Shown here: piece by piece, positions 33,607 through 42,014 of the stretch
Layout of the letters: each line of letters opens with the position of its first letter
Position numbering within the stretch: the first letter of the stretch is position 1
NCBI GenBank assembly: GCA_963843525.1
Contig: CAWJKM010000003.1
Span: 682,001-746,000 of the forward strand
DNA: 64,000 nt
Direction: 5' to 3'
Origin: DATJPR01 sp963843525
GTDB lineage: Bacteria; Bacteroidota; Ignavibacteria; UBA10030; UBA6906
The notes under the pieces: model-generated
What the model was told of the DNA's origin: nothing
The model's database searches: none
The model's input: the letters and a program-made list of their open reading frames with translations, nothing else
Made by a program: the position numbers and the translations under genes

Positions 33607-34962
33607 CTAGAAGCGGATGGTGAATACCGTTTCAAAGTCGGGGTCGGAATGGACGCTGATGGCGGCGTGATGGAGAGTGAGGATCTGGCGTGAGAGGCTC
33701 AGTCCGATCCCTGAACCGTCCTTCTTCGTGGTGAAAAACGGTATGAAGATTTTCTCGAGAAGGTCGTTCGGGACTCCATGCCCGTTGTCCGAAACGGAGA
33801 TCCGCACCCTGCTCCGGTTGTCGATGCCGGCGCCGAGCGTGATTGCCGGTTCGGGGGTGGCCGATACGGCTGCAAGAGAATTCAAAAGAAGGTTGATGAG
33901 CACCTGTTCGATAAGATCGGGATCCGCGGTAATCTCGAGGTCCTGCGGTTCAATTGTCCGCGAAAAGCGGACCTGTTTTCCCGTGATTTGCTCCGCCAGG
34001 AGGGCGTAGACCCTGTCGAACAGATCGGCGACCTGAACGGTCTGGAAATTTGGTGTGGGGATCCTCGCAAGATTCCGATAGTCGTCCACGAAACGAAGTA
34101 ACCCCGAACTCCTTTTGGTGATGGTGTGCAGCGCTCCCTTTACATCGTCCAGTCCCGTACCTCCCTGTTTTCCCCCTTCAGCAACAGACTCCTCATACTC
34201 GCCCAGGAGTGAGCTTGCGGTCGAGGCCAGGGAGATGATCGGCGTCACGGAATTCATGATCTCGTGCGTGAGGACCCGGATCAGGTTTTGCCACGCCTCC
34301 ATTTCCCGTTCCTCCAGTTCACTCCGGATGTTGGAAAGGGAAACCAGCGTGTAATGATTTTCGCGAAGCTTGAACTCCGTCGACGAGATCGAGAGCTGTG
34401 AAAGTTCTGTGGCGTCGGCAAACTTCACCAGGATCTTTTCTCCCGACCGGATCTTCTGCAGGGCGTCCAGGAGAGGCCGGCTCACCTTGTTCAGGTCGGA
34501 GATGTTTTTCAGACTGTTGACACGCAACAGGCGCTTTGCCGCGCTGTTCAGCAACTCGACGTTGCCGTCGGGGGTGAACGCCAGCAACCCTATCCCCACG
34601 TGCTGGACGACTGTCTGGAGATAGCGGTGCTGTTCCTCCTTTTCCATCCTCGCTTTCCTGAACTCCTCGATGACTTCGGTGAACGCTCCATCCAGTTCCT
34701 CAAATGCGGTGCCTTTCGTCGTCGTCTGAAAATTCTGTGAGAAATCGGAATACCGGATTGCGCCGAAAAAGCGTGCGATCTCCCTGTTGGTCTTCTGAAC
34801 ATATTTGAGCAGGGAGTACACCTGGAGAAGAACCAGGACCGAGACAATGACCGGGGTTGCGATAAGGCGGGTGTCGGTCAGAAGGTACACGAGAGCGAGA
34901 ATGGACAAACAGAGGAGGGCCGTTCGTGACGCGACAATAACACTGAATCGCTTAAAGACCAT
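33607..34962 (-). CDS. Sensor histidine kinase, NtrY-like
   Basis: 451 residues. Two N-terminal membrane helices (TALLCLSILALVYLLTD, IATPVIVSVLVLLQVYSLL) are followed by a linker and a PAS-like domain (VVQHVGIGLLAFTPDGNVELL). The HisKA box is VLTHEIMNSVTPI with the phospho-acceptor His, and the HATPase_c has NLLLNSLAAV, DNGHGVP, FFTTKKDGSGIGLSLS. The lack of a large periplasmic loop suggests it senses a membrane or cytoplasmic signal. It overlaps the end of the response regulator gene by 11 bases and surely forms a pair with it. The pair faces an export operon transcribed in the opposite direction, its likely target. Confidence 0.93.
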   Translation of the reverse strand: MVFKRFSVIVASRTALLCLSILALVYLLTDTRLIATPVIVSVLVLLQVYSLLKYVQKTNREIARFFGAIRYSDFSQNFQTTTKGTAFEELDGAFTEVIEEFRKARMEKEEQHRYLQTVVQHVGIGLLAFTPDGNVELLNSAAKRLLRVNSLKNISDLNKVSRPLLDALQKIRSGEKILVKFADATELSQLSISSTEFKLRENHYTLVSLSNIRSELEEREMEAWQNLIRVLTHEIMNSVTPIISLASTASSLLGEYEESVAEGGKQGGTGLDDVKGALHTITKRSSGLLRFVDDYRNLARIPTPNFQTVQVADLFDRVYALLAEQITGKQVRFSRTIEPQDLEITADPDLIEQVLINLLLNSLAAVSATPEPAITLGAGIDNRSRVRISVSDNGHGVPNDLLEKIFIPFFTTKKDGSGIGLSLSRQILTLHHAAISVHSDPDFETVFTIRF

Positions 34963-36328
34963 ATTTCTCGAGTCTCCGGTAGAGCGCCGCCCGGGTAATT
35001 CCGAGTTCTTTTGCCGCCTGTGTGAGGTTGCCTGAGTTTTTGCTGACAGCTTTGATGATCAGCATCTTCTCGGCATCATCGAGGTCGAAGCTTCCAAAGA
35101 CGACGCCATCGCCGCGTGACTCCGGGTTGGAGACGTGGAGATCGGCCGGACCCAGAGTCTCGGAATCGCTCATGATGACGGCACGCTCCATGGTGTGCTG
35201 TAATTCCCGGACATTGCCCGGCCACGCATAGCGTTGAAGCACGCGCAGGGCGTCTTCACTCAGGCCCTTCCGGGTTCGCTGGTATTTCCTGCAGTATACC
35301 TGAAGAAAATGATTTGCCAGCAGGGGTATGTCTTCCGGCCGTTTTCTCAGCGGTGGAAGTTCGATTTCCACCGTGTTAATGCGGTAGAGGAGATCCTGGC
35401 GAAAGCCCCTTGCCGGAGTCAGTTCTTCGATGGGGAGGTTTGTCGCCGAAATCAAGCGGATGTCGATCGGTTTTGCGAGATGCGATCCCAAACGGGTAAC
35501 TTGTCTTTCCTGCAGGACCGAGAGCAGTTTGACCTGAAGGTTTTGGGTCAGGTTGCCGATCTCATCGAGGAACAACGTGCCGCCGGAGGCGACTTCAAAG
35601 CGTCCGGCGCGATCCTCTTTTGCGTCGGTGAATGCACCCCGGACATAGCCGAACATCTCGCTTTCAAACAGGGATTCGCTGAGGGAACCCATATCGACAC
35701 TCAGGAAAACCTGTTGGCTTCTGGGCGACTGCCGGTGGATCGCCCGCGCTATCAACTCTTTCCCGGTCCCGTTTTCTCCCAGGATCAGGATGTTGGCATC
35801 CGTCTCGGCCACTTTCTGGACAATCCCGTAAATCTTCCGCATCTCCTCGGAAATGCCGATGATGTCGTGAAACTGCCGGTCAATGTCATCGCCGAGTTGC
35901 CGCTGCTTTGAAACCAGGCTGGTAATCTCCTGCTTCGACTCGCTCAGCTTCATTGATGCCGAGACGGTGGCCAGGAGTTTCTCGTTCTGCCACGGCTTCA
36001 GCACGAAATCTGTCGCTCCGTCCTTGATGGCGCGGACCGCCATCTCGATGTTTCCAAACGCAGTGATCAGCACAACCACTGCGCCTGGATCTGCCTCGAG
36101 AATTCTTTGCAGCCAGTGGAATCCCTCCGTCCCTTCCGTCTGCTTACCGGTGAAGTTCATATCCAGAAGGATGACATCGTAGTGTTCCTCCTTCAGGATG
36201 GCGGGTATCTGCGCAGGGTCCTTTTCAACGCGGACAATGGAGTAGCGCTGCTTCAGCAGAAGACGTGCGGAGTAGAGGATGTCTTCATCGTCATCGACGA
36301 CGAGTATCTTCCCCGGTTTTGTGTTCAT
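34952..36328 (-). CDS. Sigma-54-dependent response regulator, NtrC family
   Basis: 458 residues from ATG 36328; the longer open frame upstream is intergenic. Receiver domain: acidic pocket Asp12/Asp13 and phospho-acceptor Asp56 (VILLDMNFTG). AAA+ domain: Walker A GENGTGKE, the sigma-54 contact loop MFGYVRGAFTDA (GAFTDA instead of GAFTGA, a common variant), Walker B GGTLFLDEIG, and WPGNVREL. A Fis-type helix-turn-helix ends the protein (TQAAKELGITRAALYRRL). It activates sigma-54 promoters when phosphorylated by the kinase encoded next to it. Tandem palindromes and a sigma-54-like promoter in the divergent intergenic region fit control of the HlyD/ABC operon. Confidence 0.95.
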   Translation of the reverse strand: MNTKPGKILVVDDDEDILYSARLLLKQRYSIVRVEKDPAQIPAILKEEHYDVILLDMNFTGKQTEGTEGFHWLQRILEADPGAVVVLITAFGNIEMAVRAIKDGATDFVLKPWQNEKLLATVSASMKLSESKQEITSLVSKQRQLGDDIDRQFHDIIGISEEMRKIYGIVQKVAETDANILILGENGTGKELIARAIHRQSPRSQQVFLSVDMGSLSESLFESEMFGYVRGAFTDAKEDRAGRFEVASGGTLFLDEIGNLTQNLQVKLLSVLQERQVTRLGSHLAKPIDIRLISATNLPIEELTPARGFRQDLLYRINTVEIELPPLRKRPEDIPLLANHFLQVYCRKYQRTRKGLSEDALRVLQRYAWPGNVRELQHTMERAVIMSDSETLGPADLHVSNPESRGDGVVFGSFDLDDAEKMLIIKAVSKNSGNLTQAAKELGITRAALYRRLEKYGL

Positions 36329-36418
36329 TGGGTCATTGACAAAGCAAATCCCGTACCCCGGCAATCTGCAGGGAAATCCCGTTTTCCCTGTTATTGTGCA
36401 CCCCCTGTGGAGGCTACC

Positions 36419-36452
36419 GTCCGATTTCGAGCAACAGCGTCCGTTTCCGGAC
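36419..36452. promoter_or_regulatory. Tandem dyad sites, candidate NtrC-type enhancer
   Basis: GTCCGTTTCCGGAC (36439-36452) is a perfect GTCCG-4-CGGAC dyad. GTCCGATTTCGAGC (36419-36432) is a half-conserved copy with the same arm spacing. The two start 20 bases apart, about two helical turns, and lie 150-180 bases before the sigma-54-like promoter. This is the usual arrangement of an enhancer for an NtrC-type activator such as the one encoded at 34952. Confidence 0.55.
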
Positions 36453-36600
36453 AGTGTAAACAAATCAGGACCAACAAGGAAAGCAAGTGCCCCGGGAGGA
36501 CTGGTTGAGGCGTGGATGTAACAGCCGGGAAATAAACAACTTACGAGTAGATGATCCCTGACTCCCCCCGTGCCGGCCGGGCGCGCTTTCCGATCTGAAC

Positions 36601-36616
36601 AGGCACGACTGTTGTC
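36601..36616 (+). promoter_or_regulatory. Sigma-54-like promoter of the efflux operon
   Basis: AGGCACGACTGTTGTC compares well with the consensus TGGCACG-4-TTGC: the GG at -24 and the spacing are right, but the usually fixed C of the -12 GC is T. It is 66 bases before the GTG start of the HlyD-like gene, leaving a leader of about 55 bases. Confidence 0.5.
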
Positions 36617-36681
36617 ATACCGATACTGTGCGGATATTTCCTCGCTCTCCTTCACATTAGTCTAGGTCAACAGGTTCTCCC

Positions 36682-37935
36682 GTGGACAGAAAAATCGAAA
36701 AGAAGCCATTCTATCAACAGAAGAAATTCTGGTTTACCGCTTCCGGTGGCGCGCTGTTCCTCTTTCTGGTTATTCTCATCCTTTTGGATACAGGCTCGAA
36801 ACTGAACGTCGAGTCCGACAAAATCACCATTTCGACCGTCGCCATGAATGATTTTCAGGAGTTCATCCCGATCACCGGGTCGGTCCTCCCGAGGACGACG
36901 TTTTATCTCGATGCGATCCTGGGCGGGACGGTGGAGAAAAGGTTTGTGGAGGAGGGTGCGATGCTTCACGCGGGGGACAAGATCCTCAAGCTCTCGAATA
37001 CCGCCGTTCAGTTGCAGGCGCTGCAGCAGGAGACCTTCACGTATCAGCAGATCAATGATGCGAGGAACACACGATTGCAGGTGCAGCAGAACAGCAGCGC
37101 GCTTCACAATGCTCTTCTCGATGCAAATTACAATCTTGTCAATTCGGACGAGATGCTCAGGCGCGAACGACGACTCTGGGAGAAAAAGCTTGTTTCCGAG
37201 CAGGAGTATGAGCAGGCGGAAAATAAATACGATCACGACCTTCAGCAGGCAAATCTCGCGCGTCAGAACTTCGTCCAGGATTCCCTTGTCAAACAGTTGC
37301 AGCTGACGCAGATCTCTTCGTCCATCGACCGTCTCCAGAAGAACCTCGAGTTAATCCGGGAGAACATCGAGAACCTCACCGTGCGGGCACCGATCAGCGG
37401 TCAGTTGACATCGCTGAATGCTGAAACGGGTCAATCGAAGTCGCCAGGCGACCAGCTCGGTCAGATCGACGCGCTGGATGGGTTCAAAGTGCGCGCGAAC
37501 ATCGACGAATTCTACATTGCCCGTGTGACCAAGGGCCTCCGGGCGACGGCGGAGATCGATGGCAAGGACTATGCCCTTGCCCTCACCAAGGTGTATCCCG
37601 AAGTGAAAGACGGCAAGTTTCAGGTGGATGCGGAGTTTGCGGGAGCAGTCCCCGAGGGAATCCGAAGAGGACAGACCCTGCAGATCCGTCTTCAATTGAG
37701 CGAACGGACGAAGGCATTGCTTCTCCCCAGGGGAGGATTTTACCAGAAGACGGGCGGACAATGGGCGTATGTCCTGAATCCCTCCGGCACGTTCGCCGTA
37801 AAACGAAGCATCACCCTGGGGCGCCAGAACCCCGATTACTTCGAGGTGCTCGGCGGGTTGACGGAAGGAGAGAAGGTCATTACATCTTCGTATGACAATT
37901 TCGGCGATGTGGACCAGCTGGTCCTCCACCATTAA
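36682..37935 (+). CDS. HlyD/RND-type periplasmic adaptor of an ABC exporter
   Basis: 417 residues from GTG 36682. One N-terminal membrane helix (FTASGGALFLFLVILILLD) anchors a periplasmic body: a barrel-sandwich half with TVEKRFVEEGAMLHAGDKIL, a long coiled coil (about residues 105-230, rich in Gln/Leu/Glu heptads), and the second lipoyl half with NLTVRAPISGQLTSL. It links an inner-membrane ABC pump to an outer-membrane channel, as MacA does. The gene is followed within 15 bases by the ABC genes, so it heads an operon of adaptor, two ATPases and two FtsX-type permeases. No TolC gene is in this operon; the one at 49609 belongs to the RND system. Confidence 0.9.
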   Translation: MDRKIEKKPFYQQKKFWFTASGGALFLFLVILILLDTGSKLNVESDKITISTVAMNDFQEFIPITGSVLPRTTFYLDAILGGTVEKRFVEEGAMLHAGDKILKLSNTAVQLQALQQETFTYQQINDARNTRLQVQQNSSALHNALLDANYNLVNSDEMLRRERRLWEKKLVSEQEYEQAENKYDHDLQQANLARQNFVQDSLVKQLQLTQISSSIDRLQKNLELIRENIENLTVRAPISGQLTSLNAETGQSKSPGDQLGQIDALDGFKVRANIDEFYIARVTKGLRATAEIDGKDYALALTKVYPEVKDGKFQVDAEFAGAVPEGIRRGQTLQIRLQLSERTKALLLPRGGFYQKTGGQWAYVLNPSGTFAVKRSITLGRQNPDYFEVLGGLTEGEKVITSSYDNFGDVDQLVLHH

Positions 37936-37950
37936 CGCAAGGACAAGGGT

Positions 37951-38640
37951 ATGATACGCACCGCAAGCATGAAAAAGATATACACCACCGAGGAAGTGGA
38001 AACCACGGCGCTCGATAGCGTCTCGATCGAGATCAAGGCGAAAGAGTTTGTCGCAATCATGGGCCCCTCCGGGTGCGGGAAATCGACATTGCTGAACATC
38101 TTCGGTCTGCTGGACAACCCCAGCGGGGGAGAGTACTACTTTCTCGACAAGGAGGTTTCCAAATACACCGAACGGCAGCGCGCGAGCATGCGGAAAGCAA
38201 ACATCGGATTCGTCTTCCAGAGCTTCAATCTTATCGATGAATTAACGGTGTTCGAGAATGTAGAGCTGCCGCTCCTCTATCTTGGCGTGGCCACTGCCGA
38301 GAGGCAAAAAATGGTCAACGAGGTCCTGGAGAGGATGTTGATCATGCATCGGAAGGATCACTTTCCGCAACAACTGTCCGGTGGTCAACAGCAGCGCGTG
38401 GCGGTCAGTCGGGCGGTGGTGGCCAAACCGGCGCTCATCCTGGCCGACGAGCCGACGGGGAATCTTGATTCTGCGAACGGGGAAGAGGTGATGAACATCC
38501 TGACGAAGCTGAATGAGGCGGGGACGACGATTGTGATGGTGACCCATTCCCCCCACGATTCGGAATATGCCCACCGGGTCATCCATCTGTTCGACGGGCA
38601 CGTGGTGACGGAAAACTACAAGGACAAATTCCACGTGTAA
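37951..38640 (+). CDS. ABC transporter ATP-binding protein, MacB/LolD-like (first copy)
   Basis: 229 residues. Walker A GPSGCGKST, Q-loop FVFQSFNLI, signature LSGGQQQRVAVSRAV, Walker B ALILADEPTGNLD and switch VTHSP are complete. The IDELTVFENVELPLLY region is typical of MacB-type ATPases that drive mechanotransmission through FtsX-fold permeases. It is paralogous to the next gene (38660), which is missing part of this signature. The two may form a heterodimer or serve different permeases of the operon. Confidence 0.93.
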   Translation: MIRTASMKKIYTTEEVETTALDSVSIEIKAKEFVAIMGPSGCGKSTLLNIFGLLDNPSGGEYYFLDKEVSKYTERQRASMRKANIGFVFQSFNLIDELTVFENVELPLLYLGVATAERQKMVNEVLERMLIMHRKDHFPQQLSGGQQQRVAVSRAVVAKPALILADEPTGNLDSANGEEVMNILTKLNEAGTTIVMVTHSPHDSEYAHRVIHLFDGHVVTENYKDKFHV

Positions 38641-38659
38641 CAATCCCCCGGGATCGCTC

Positions 38660-39322
38660 ATGATCAAGCTGCGCAATATTGAAAAGACCTATACAAACGG
38701 CGCCATCAAGACCTATATCCTCCGCTCCATCACCCTTGACGTGGGACAGGGAGAATTTCTTTCGATAATGGGGCCTTCGGGATCGGGGAAGACGACCTTG
38801 TTGAACATTGTCGGGATGCTCGATGCGCCGACCGGGGGGGAATACTTTTTTTTCGATGAACCGGTGCACCGGATGAGTGAGAAGAAGCTTTCTGAATTGC
38901 ATAAAATGCACATCGGGTTCGTCTTCCAGAGCTATCACCTCATCGATGAGCTGACGGTCTATGAAAACCTGGAAGTCCCCTTGCTCTACCAGAAAGTGGC
39001 CGCGGGAGAACGGAAAGGGCGGGTTGCGGAAGCGCTGGACAACTTCAACATCGTCGCAAAAAGAGACCTGTTCCCGAACCAATTGTCCGGGGGACAACAG
39101 CAGCTTGTCGCGATCGCCCGGGCGGTGATCGCGAGCCCGAACCTGATCCTCGCCGATGAACCGACGGGGAATCTTCACTCGGACCAGGGCAGGGAAATCA
39201 TGGAACTCCTGAAACGGTTGAACACGCAAGGGACAACGATCATCCAGGTCACACACTCCGACAGCAACGCTGCCTACGGGAACAGGATCGTCCAGCTGAA
39301 GGATGGAAGGATGAAAGGCTAG
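38660..39322 (+). CDS. ABC transporter ATP-binding protein, MacB/LolD-like (second copy)
   Basis: 220 residues. Walker A GPSGSGKTT, Q-loop FVFQSYHLI, signature LSGGQQQLVAIARAV, Walker B LILADEPTGNLH and switch VTHSD. It is a diverged tandem duplicate of the gene before it (same IDELTVYENLEVPLLY segment). Two D-loop/signature changes stand out: Leu replaces the Arg after GGQQQ, and His replaces the Asp of the NLD D-loop. ATP binding should still occur, but these positions affect site coupling, which suits an asymmetric partner. It starts 19 bases after the first ATPase and ends 3 bases before the permease gene. Confidence 0.93.
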   Translation: MIKLRNIEKTYTNGAIKTYILRSITLDVGQGEFLSIMGPSGSGKTTLLNIVGMLDAPTGGEYFFFDEPVHRMSEKKLSELHKMHIGFVFQSYHLIDELTVYENLEVPLLYQKVAAGERKGRVAEALDNFNIVAKRDLFPNQLSGGQQQLVAIARAVIASPNLILADEPTGNLHSDQGREIMELLKRLNTQGTTIIQVTHSDSNAAYGNRIVQLKDGRMKG

Positions 39323-39325
39323 ATC

Positions 39326-41752
39326 ATGCTCCGGAACTATCTCCGCGTCGCCATCAGAAACCTTGGGAAGGATCGGGCCTACACGGTGACGAACATCGGC
39401 GGGCTTGCCGTCGGGGTCGCATGTTGTCTGGTGATGCTCTTGTACGTGCGTGACGAGTTGAGTTATGACACCTACAACACGAAAGGAGACAGGATCTTCC
39501 GGGCGGTATTTTTCGGCAGGATCAACGGTCATGACCTCACCGGGGCGAAGAGCCCTGCCGCCATGGGGCCGACGGTGTTGCATGACATCGCGGACGTTGC
39601 TGCGTATACCCGACTGACGAGTGCGAGTTATCCGGTCATACGGTATCGCGACAAATCCTTCAACGATGACAGGTTGATCCTTGCAGATTCAACCCTGTTT
39701 GAGGTGTTCTCGCTTCCGTTGGTCATGGGGGATCCCAGGACAGCCCTCACGCAACCCAATACCGTCGTGGTCACCGAAACCACCGCCCGCAAATACTTCG
39801 GTGACGACAATCCGATCGGCAAAATCCTGGACGTAGACAATAGGAATACTCTCATGGTCACGGGGGTGATCAGGGATATTCCCCGGAACTCGCACTTCCG
39901 TGCAGATCTCATCGGATCGTACGCGACGCTACAGGACAGCAGAAACCCCACATGGTGGAGTAATACCTCCTATACCTACTTCCTCCTCCGGGAAGGAGTC
40001 AGGGCGGCGGATTTCGAACGGAAGCTGAACGAAGAATTCACGCGGTATGCCGGCCCGCAGGTGAAGGCCCTGATCGGCATATCCCTGGAGCAATTTCTGG
40101 CCTCCGGGAACAGGTACGGGTACCTCCTCCAACCCCTGACGTCGATTCATCTTCATTCGCACCTTGATTATGAGTTCGAGGCGAACAGTGACATCGCCGA
40201 TGTCTACATTTTTTCTGCGATCGCCGTGGCGATTTTGCTCATCGCCTGCGTCAACTTTGTCAATCTTGCCACGGCGAGGTCGGTAAACCGCGCGAAAGAA
40301 GTCGCAGTGCGCAAAACGCTGGGCTCAACCCGTTGGGCGCTCGTCGGACAATTCATGGCCGAATCGGTGGTGGTGAGCGCTGTTGCAGTCGTCCTGGCTG
40401 TCGCATTGGTGGAAGTGCTCCTCCCGGCGTTCAACACGCTCGCCAGGAAAGAACTGACGCTCGACCCCATCGGCGATCCTCTGGTGATTCCCCTCCTGTG
40501 CTGTCTCGCGGTGGTGGTCGCGCTCGTGGCCGGAAGCTATCCGGCGTTTTACCTGTCATCCTTCCGACCCGTCGATGTTCTCCGGTCGGGTCTTAACAAG
40601 GGGGGAAGATCTTCGCTGCTCCGCCACGGCCTGGTGATCTTCCAGTTCACAATCTCCATCGCCCTGTTCGTCGGCACGTTCGTCATCTACAGTCAGCTGC
40701 AGTATATCAGATCAAAAGATCTCGGCTTCGACAAGGAAGAGACTCTGGTGATCAATCGGGCGAACGATCTGGCCGAGCGGCTCCCGTCTTTCGAGAATGA
40801 ACTGCGGGGAAACCCGGACATCCTCTGCCTCACGCATTCAAACGGGATCCCGGGCAGCCAGGGGGGAGACAGCGGGTACCGGCTCGAAGGCAGCGGTTGG
40901 GACCAGTTGCAGAGCCTCCGCCAGCTGTTTTGTGACGACCAATTTGCGGAGACCTACCGGCTGCACATGGCGGAAGGGAGATTCTTCGCGAAGGGCCATC
41001 CGTCCGACTCGGCTTCGGTAGTCGTCAACGAAGAAGTGGCCAGGGCCTTTGGAGTGAAGGACATCGTCGGAAAGTCTCTTGTCATGCCTGCGCCGATGCC
41101 CGGCGCTGTTCAGAAATTGCTGGTCATCGGCGAAGTGAAGGATTTTCACTTTCAGTCGCTTCACGAGCCGATCCGCCCTCTCATCTTTCGTCTTCTCCCG
41201 CAACCGGGCGTGGTTGGCAACTTCCTCACGGTCCGTTTGGCGCCGGGGAATCACGTCAAGACGCTTTCCTTCCTGGAAGGCACGTGGAAAAAATACGCCG
41301 GGACCGAAACCTTTGGCTACAGTTTTCTTGACGACAACCTGCAGCGTCTCTACGTCGCGGACCAACGAACGAATACGATTGCGGCGGCATTCTCTCTGTT
41401 CGCCATTCTGGTGGCTTGTCTCGGGCTGCTGGGTCTCGCTGCCTTCGTGACCGGACAGAGAACCAAGGAGATCGGCATTCGCAAGGTCCTGGGTTCCTCG
41501 GCCACCGATATCGTGCTTCTCCTTTCCAGGGAATTTGCCCGCTGGGTTCTGGTGGCGAATGTGATCGCATGGCCGATTGCCTATTACGTTATGGAACGGT
41601 GGCTGCAGAATTTTGCCTACAGGACGACGATCGGCGTTGAGCCATTTCTGCTCGCCGGTATCCTTGCGCTGCTGATTGCCTTCTTCACTGTCAGCTCGCA
41701 GGCGATCAAAGCAGCAATGGCGAACCCGGTCATCTCACTGAAATACGAATGA
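39326..41752 (+). CDS. FtsX/MacB-type ABC permease (first copy)
   Basis: 808 residues with eight membrane segments in two FtsX-type units. The N-terminus MLRNYLRVAIRNLGKDRAY and INIGGLAVGVACC-like NIGGLAVGVACCLVMLLY precede a large periplasmic MacB_PCD domain. The four-helix unit around ACVNFVNLATARSVNRAKEVAVRK is repeated near the end as RTKEIGIRKVLGSS. This permease fold does not carry cargo through the membrane but moves periplasmic partners. Bacteroidota often have many such copies beside HlyD adaptors, for export of peptides, lipids or toxic compounds. It is paralogous to the permease encoded at 42015; the 262-base gap between them shows no feature I can name. Confidence 0.92.
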   Translation: MLRNYLRVAIRNLGKDRAYTVTNIGGLAVGVACCLVMLLYVRDELSYDTYNTKGDRIFRAVFFGRINGHDLTGAKSPAAMGPTVLHDIADVAAYTRLTSASYPVIRYRDKSFNDDRLILADSTLFEVFSLPLVMGDPRTALTQPNTVVVTETTARKYFGDDNPIGKILDVDNRNTLMVTGVIRDIPRNSHFRADLIGSYATLQDSRNPTWWSNTSYTYFLLREGVRAADFERKLNEEFTRYAGPQVKALIGISLEQFLASGNRYGYLLQPLTSIHLHSHLDYEFEANSDIADVYIFSAIAVAILLIACVNFVNLATARSVNRAKEVAVRKTLGSTRWALVGQFMAESVVVSAVAVVLAVALVEVLLPAFNTLARKELTLDPIGDPLVIPLLCCLAVVVALVAGSYPAFYLSSFRPVDVLRSGLNKGGRSSLLRHGLVIFQFTISIALFVGTFVIYSQLQYIRSKDLGFDKEETLVINRANDLAERLPSFENELRGNPDILCLTHSNGIPGSQGGDSGYRLEGSGWDQLQSLRQLFCDDQFAETYRLHMAEGRFFAKGHPSDSASVVVNEEVARAFGVKDIVGKSLVMPAPMPGAVQKLLVIGEVKDFHFQSLHEPIRPLIFRLLPQPGVVGNFLTVRLAPGNHVKTLSFLEGTWKKYAGTETFGYSFLDDNLQRLYVADQRTNTIAAAFSLFAILVACLGLLGLAAFVTGQRTKEIGIRKVLGSSATDIVLLLSREFARWVLVANVIAWPIAYYVMERWLQNFAYRTTIGVEPFLLAGILALLIAFFTVSSQAIKAAMANPVISLKYE

Positions 41753-42014
41753 AGAGCATCGTCCCAAGACTCGCAAAGAGGGATGCCGGCGTCGTAGGGC
41801 GGTCCGGATGAAGCGAGGTCTCTGAGACGGCATTGCGTGCTGCAGGGCGGTTCTCCTGCGGTCAATGATGAACGGAGTGACGTTGGGTTCCATGCGCACG
41901 CCGATCGGTAAGCACCTACGCGAGCAGGGGGAGACGGCAAACCCCGTCTTGTCCCTGCGTGAGGAATAACCCAAGCGACCAACGAGGAGTCACAATCGAT
42001 AGAGGAATTGAACG

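Noticed and set aside
36329..36655. N-terminal extension of the NtrC-like regulator
   Set aside because: The extra 109 codons have no domain, and the receiver domain starts normally at ATG 36328; the region instead contains dyads and a promoter for the divergent operon.
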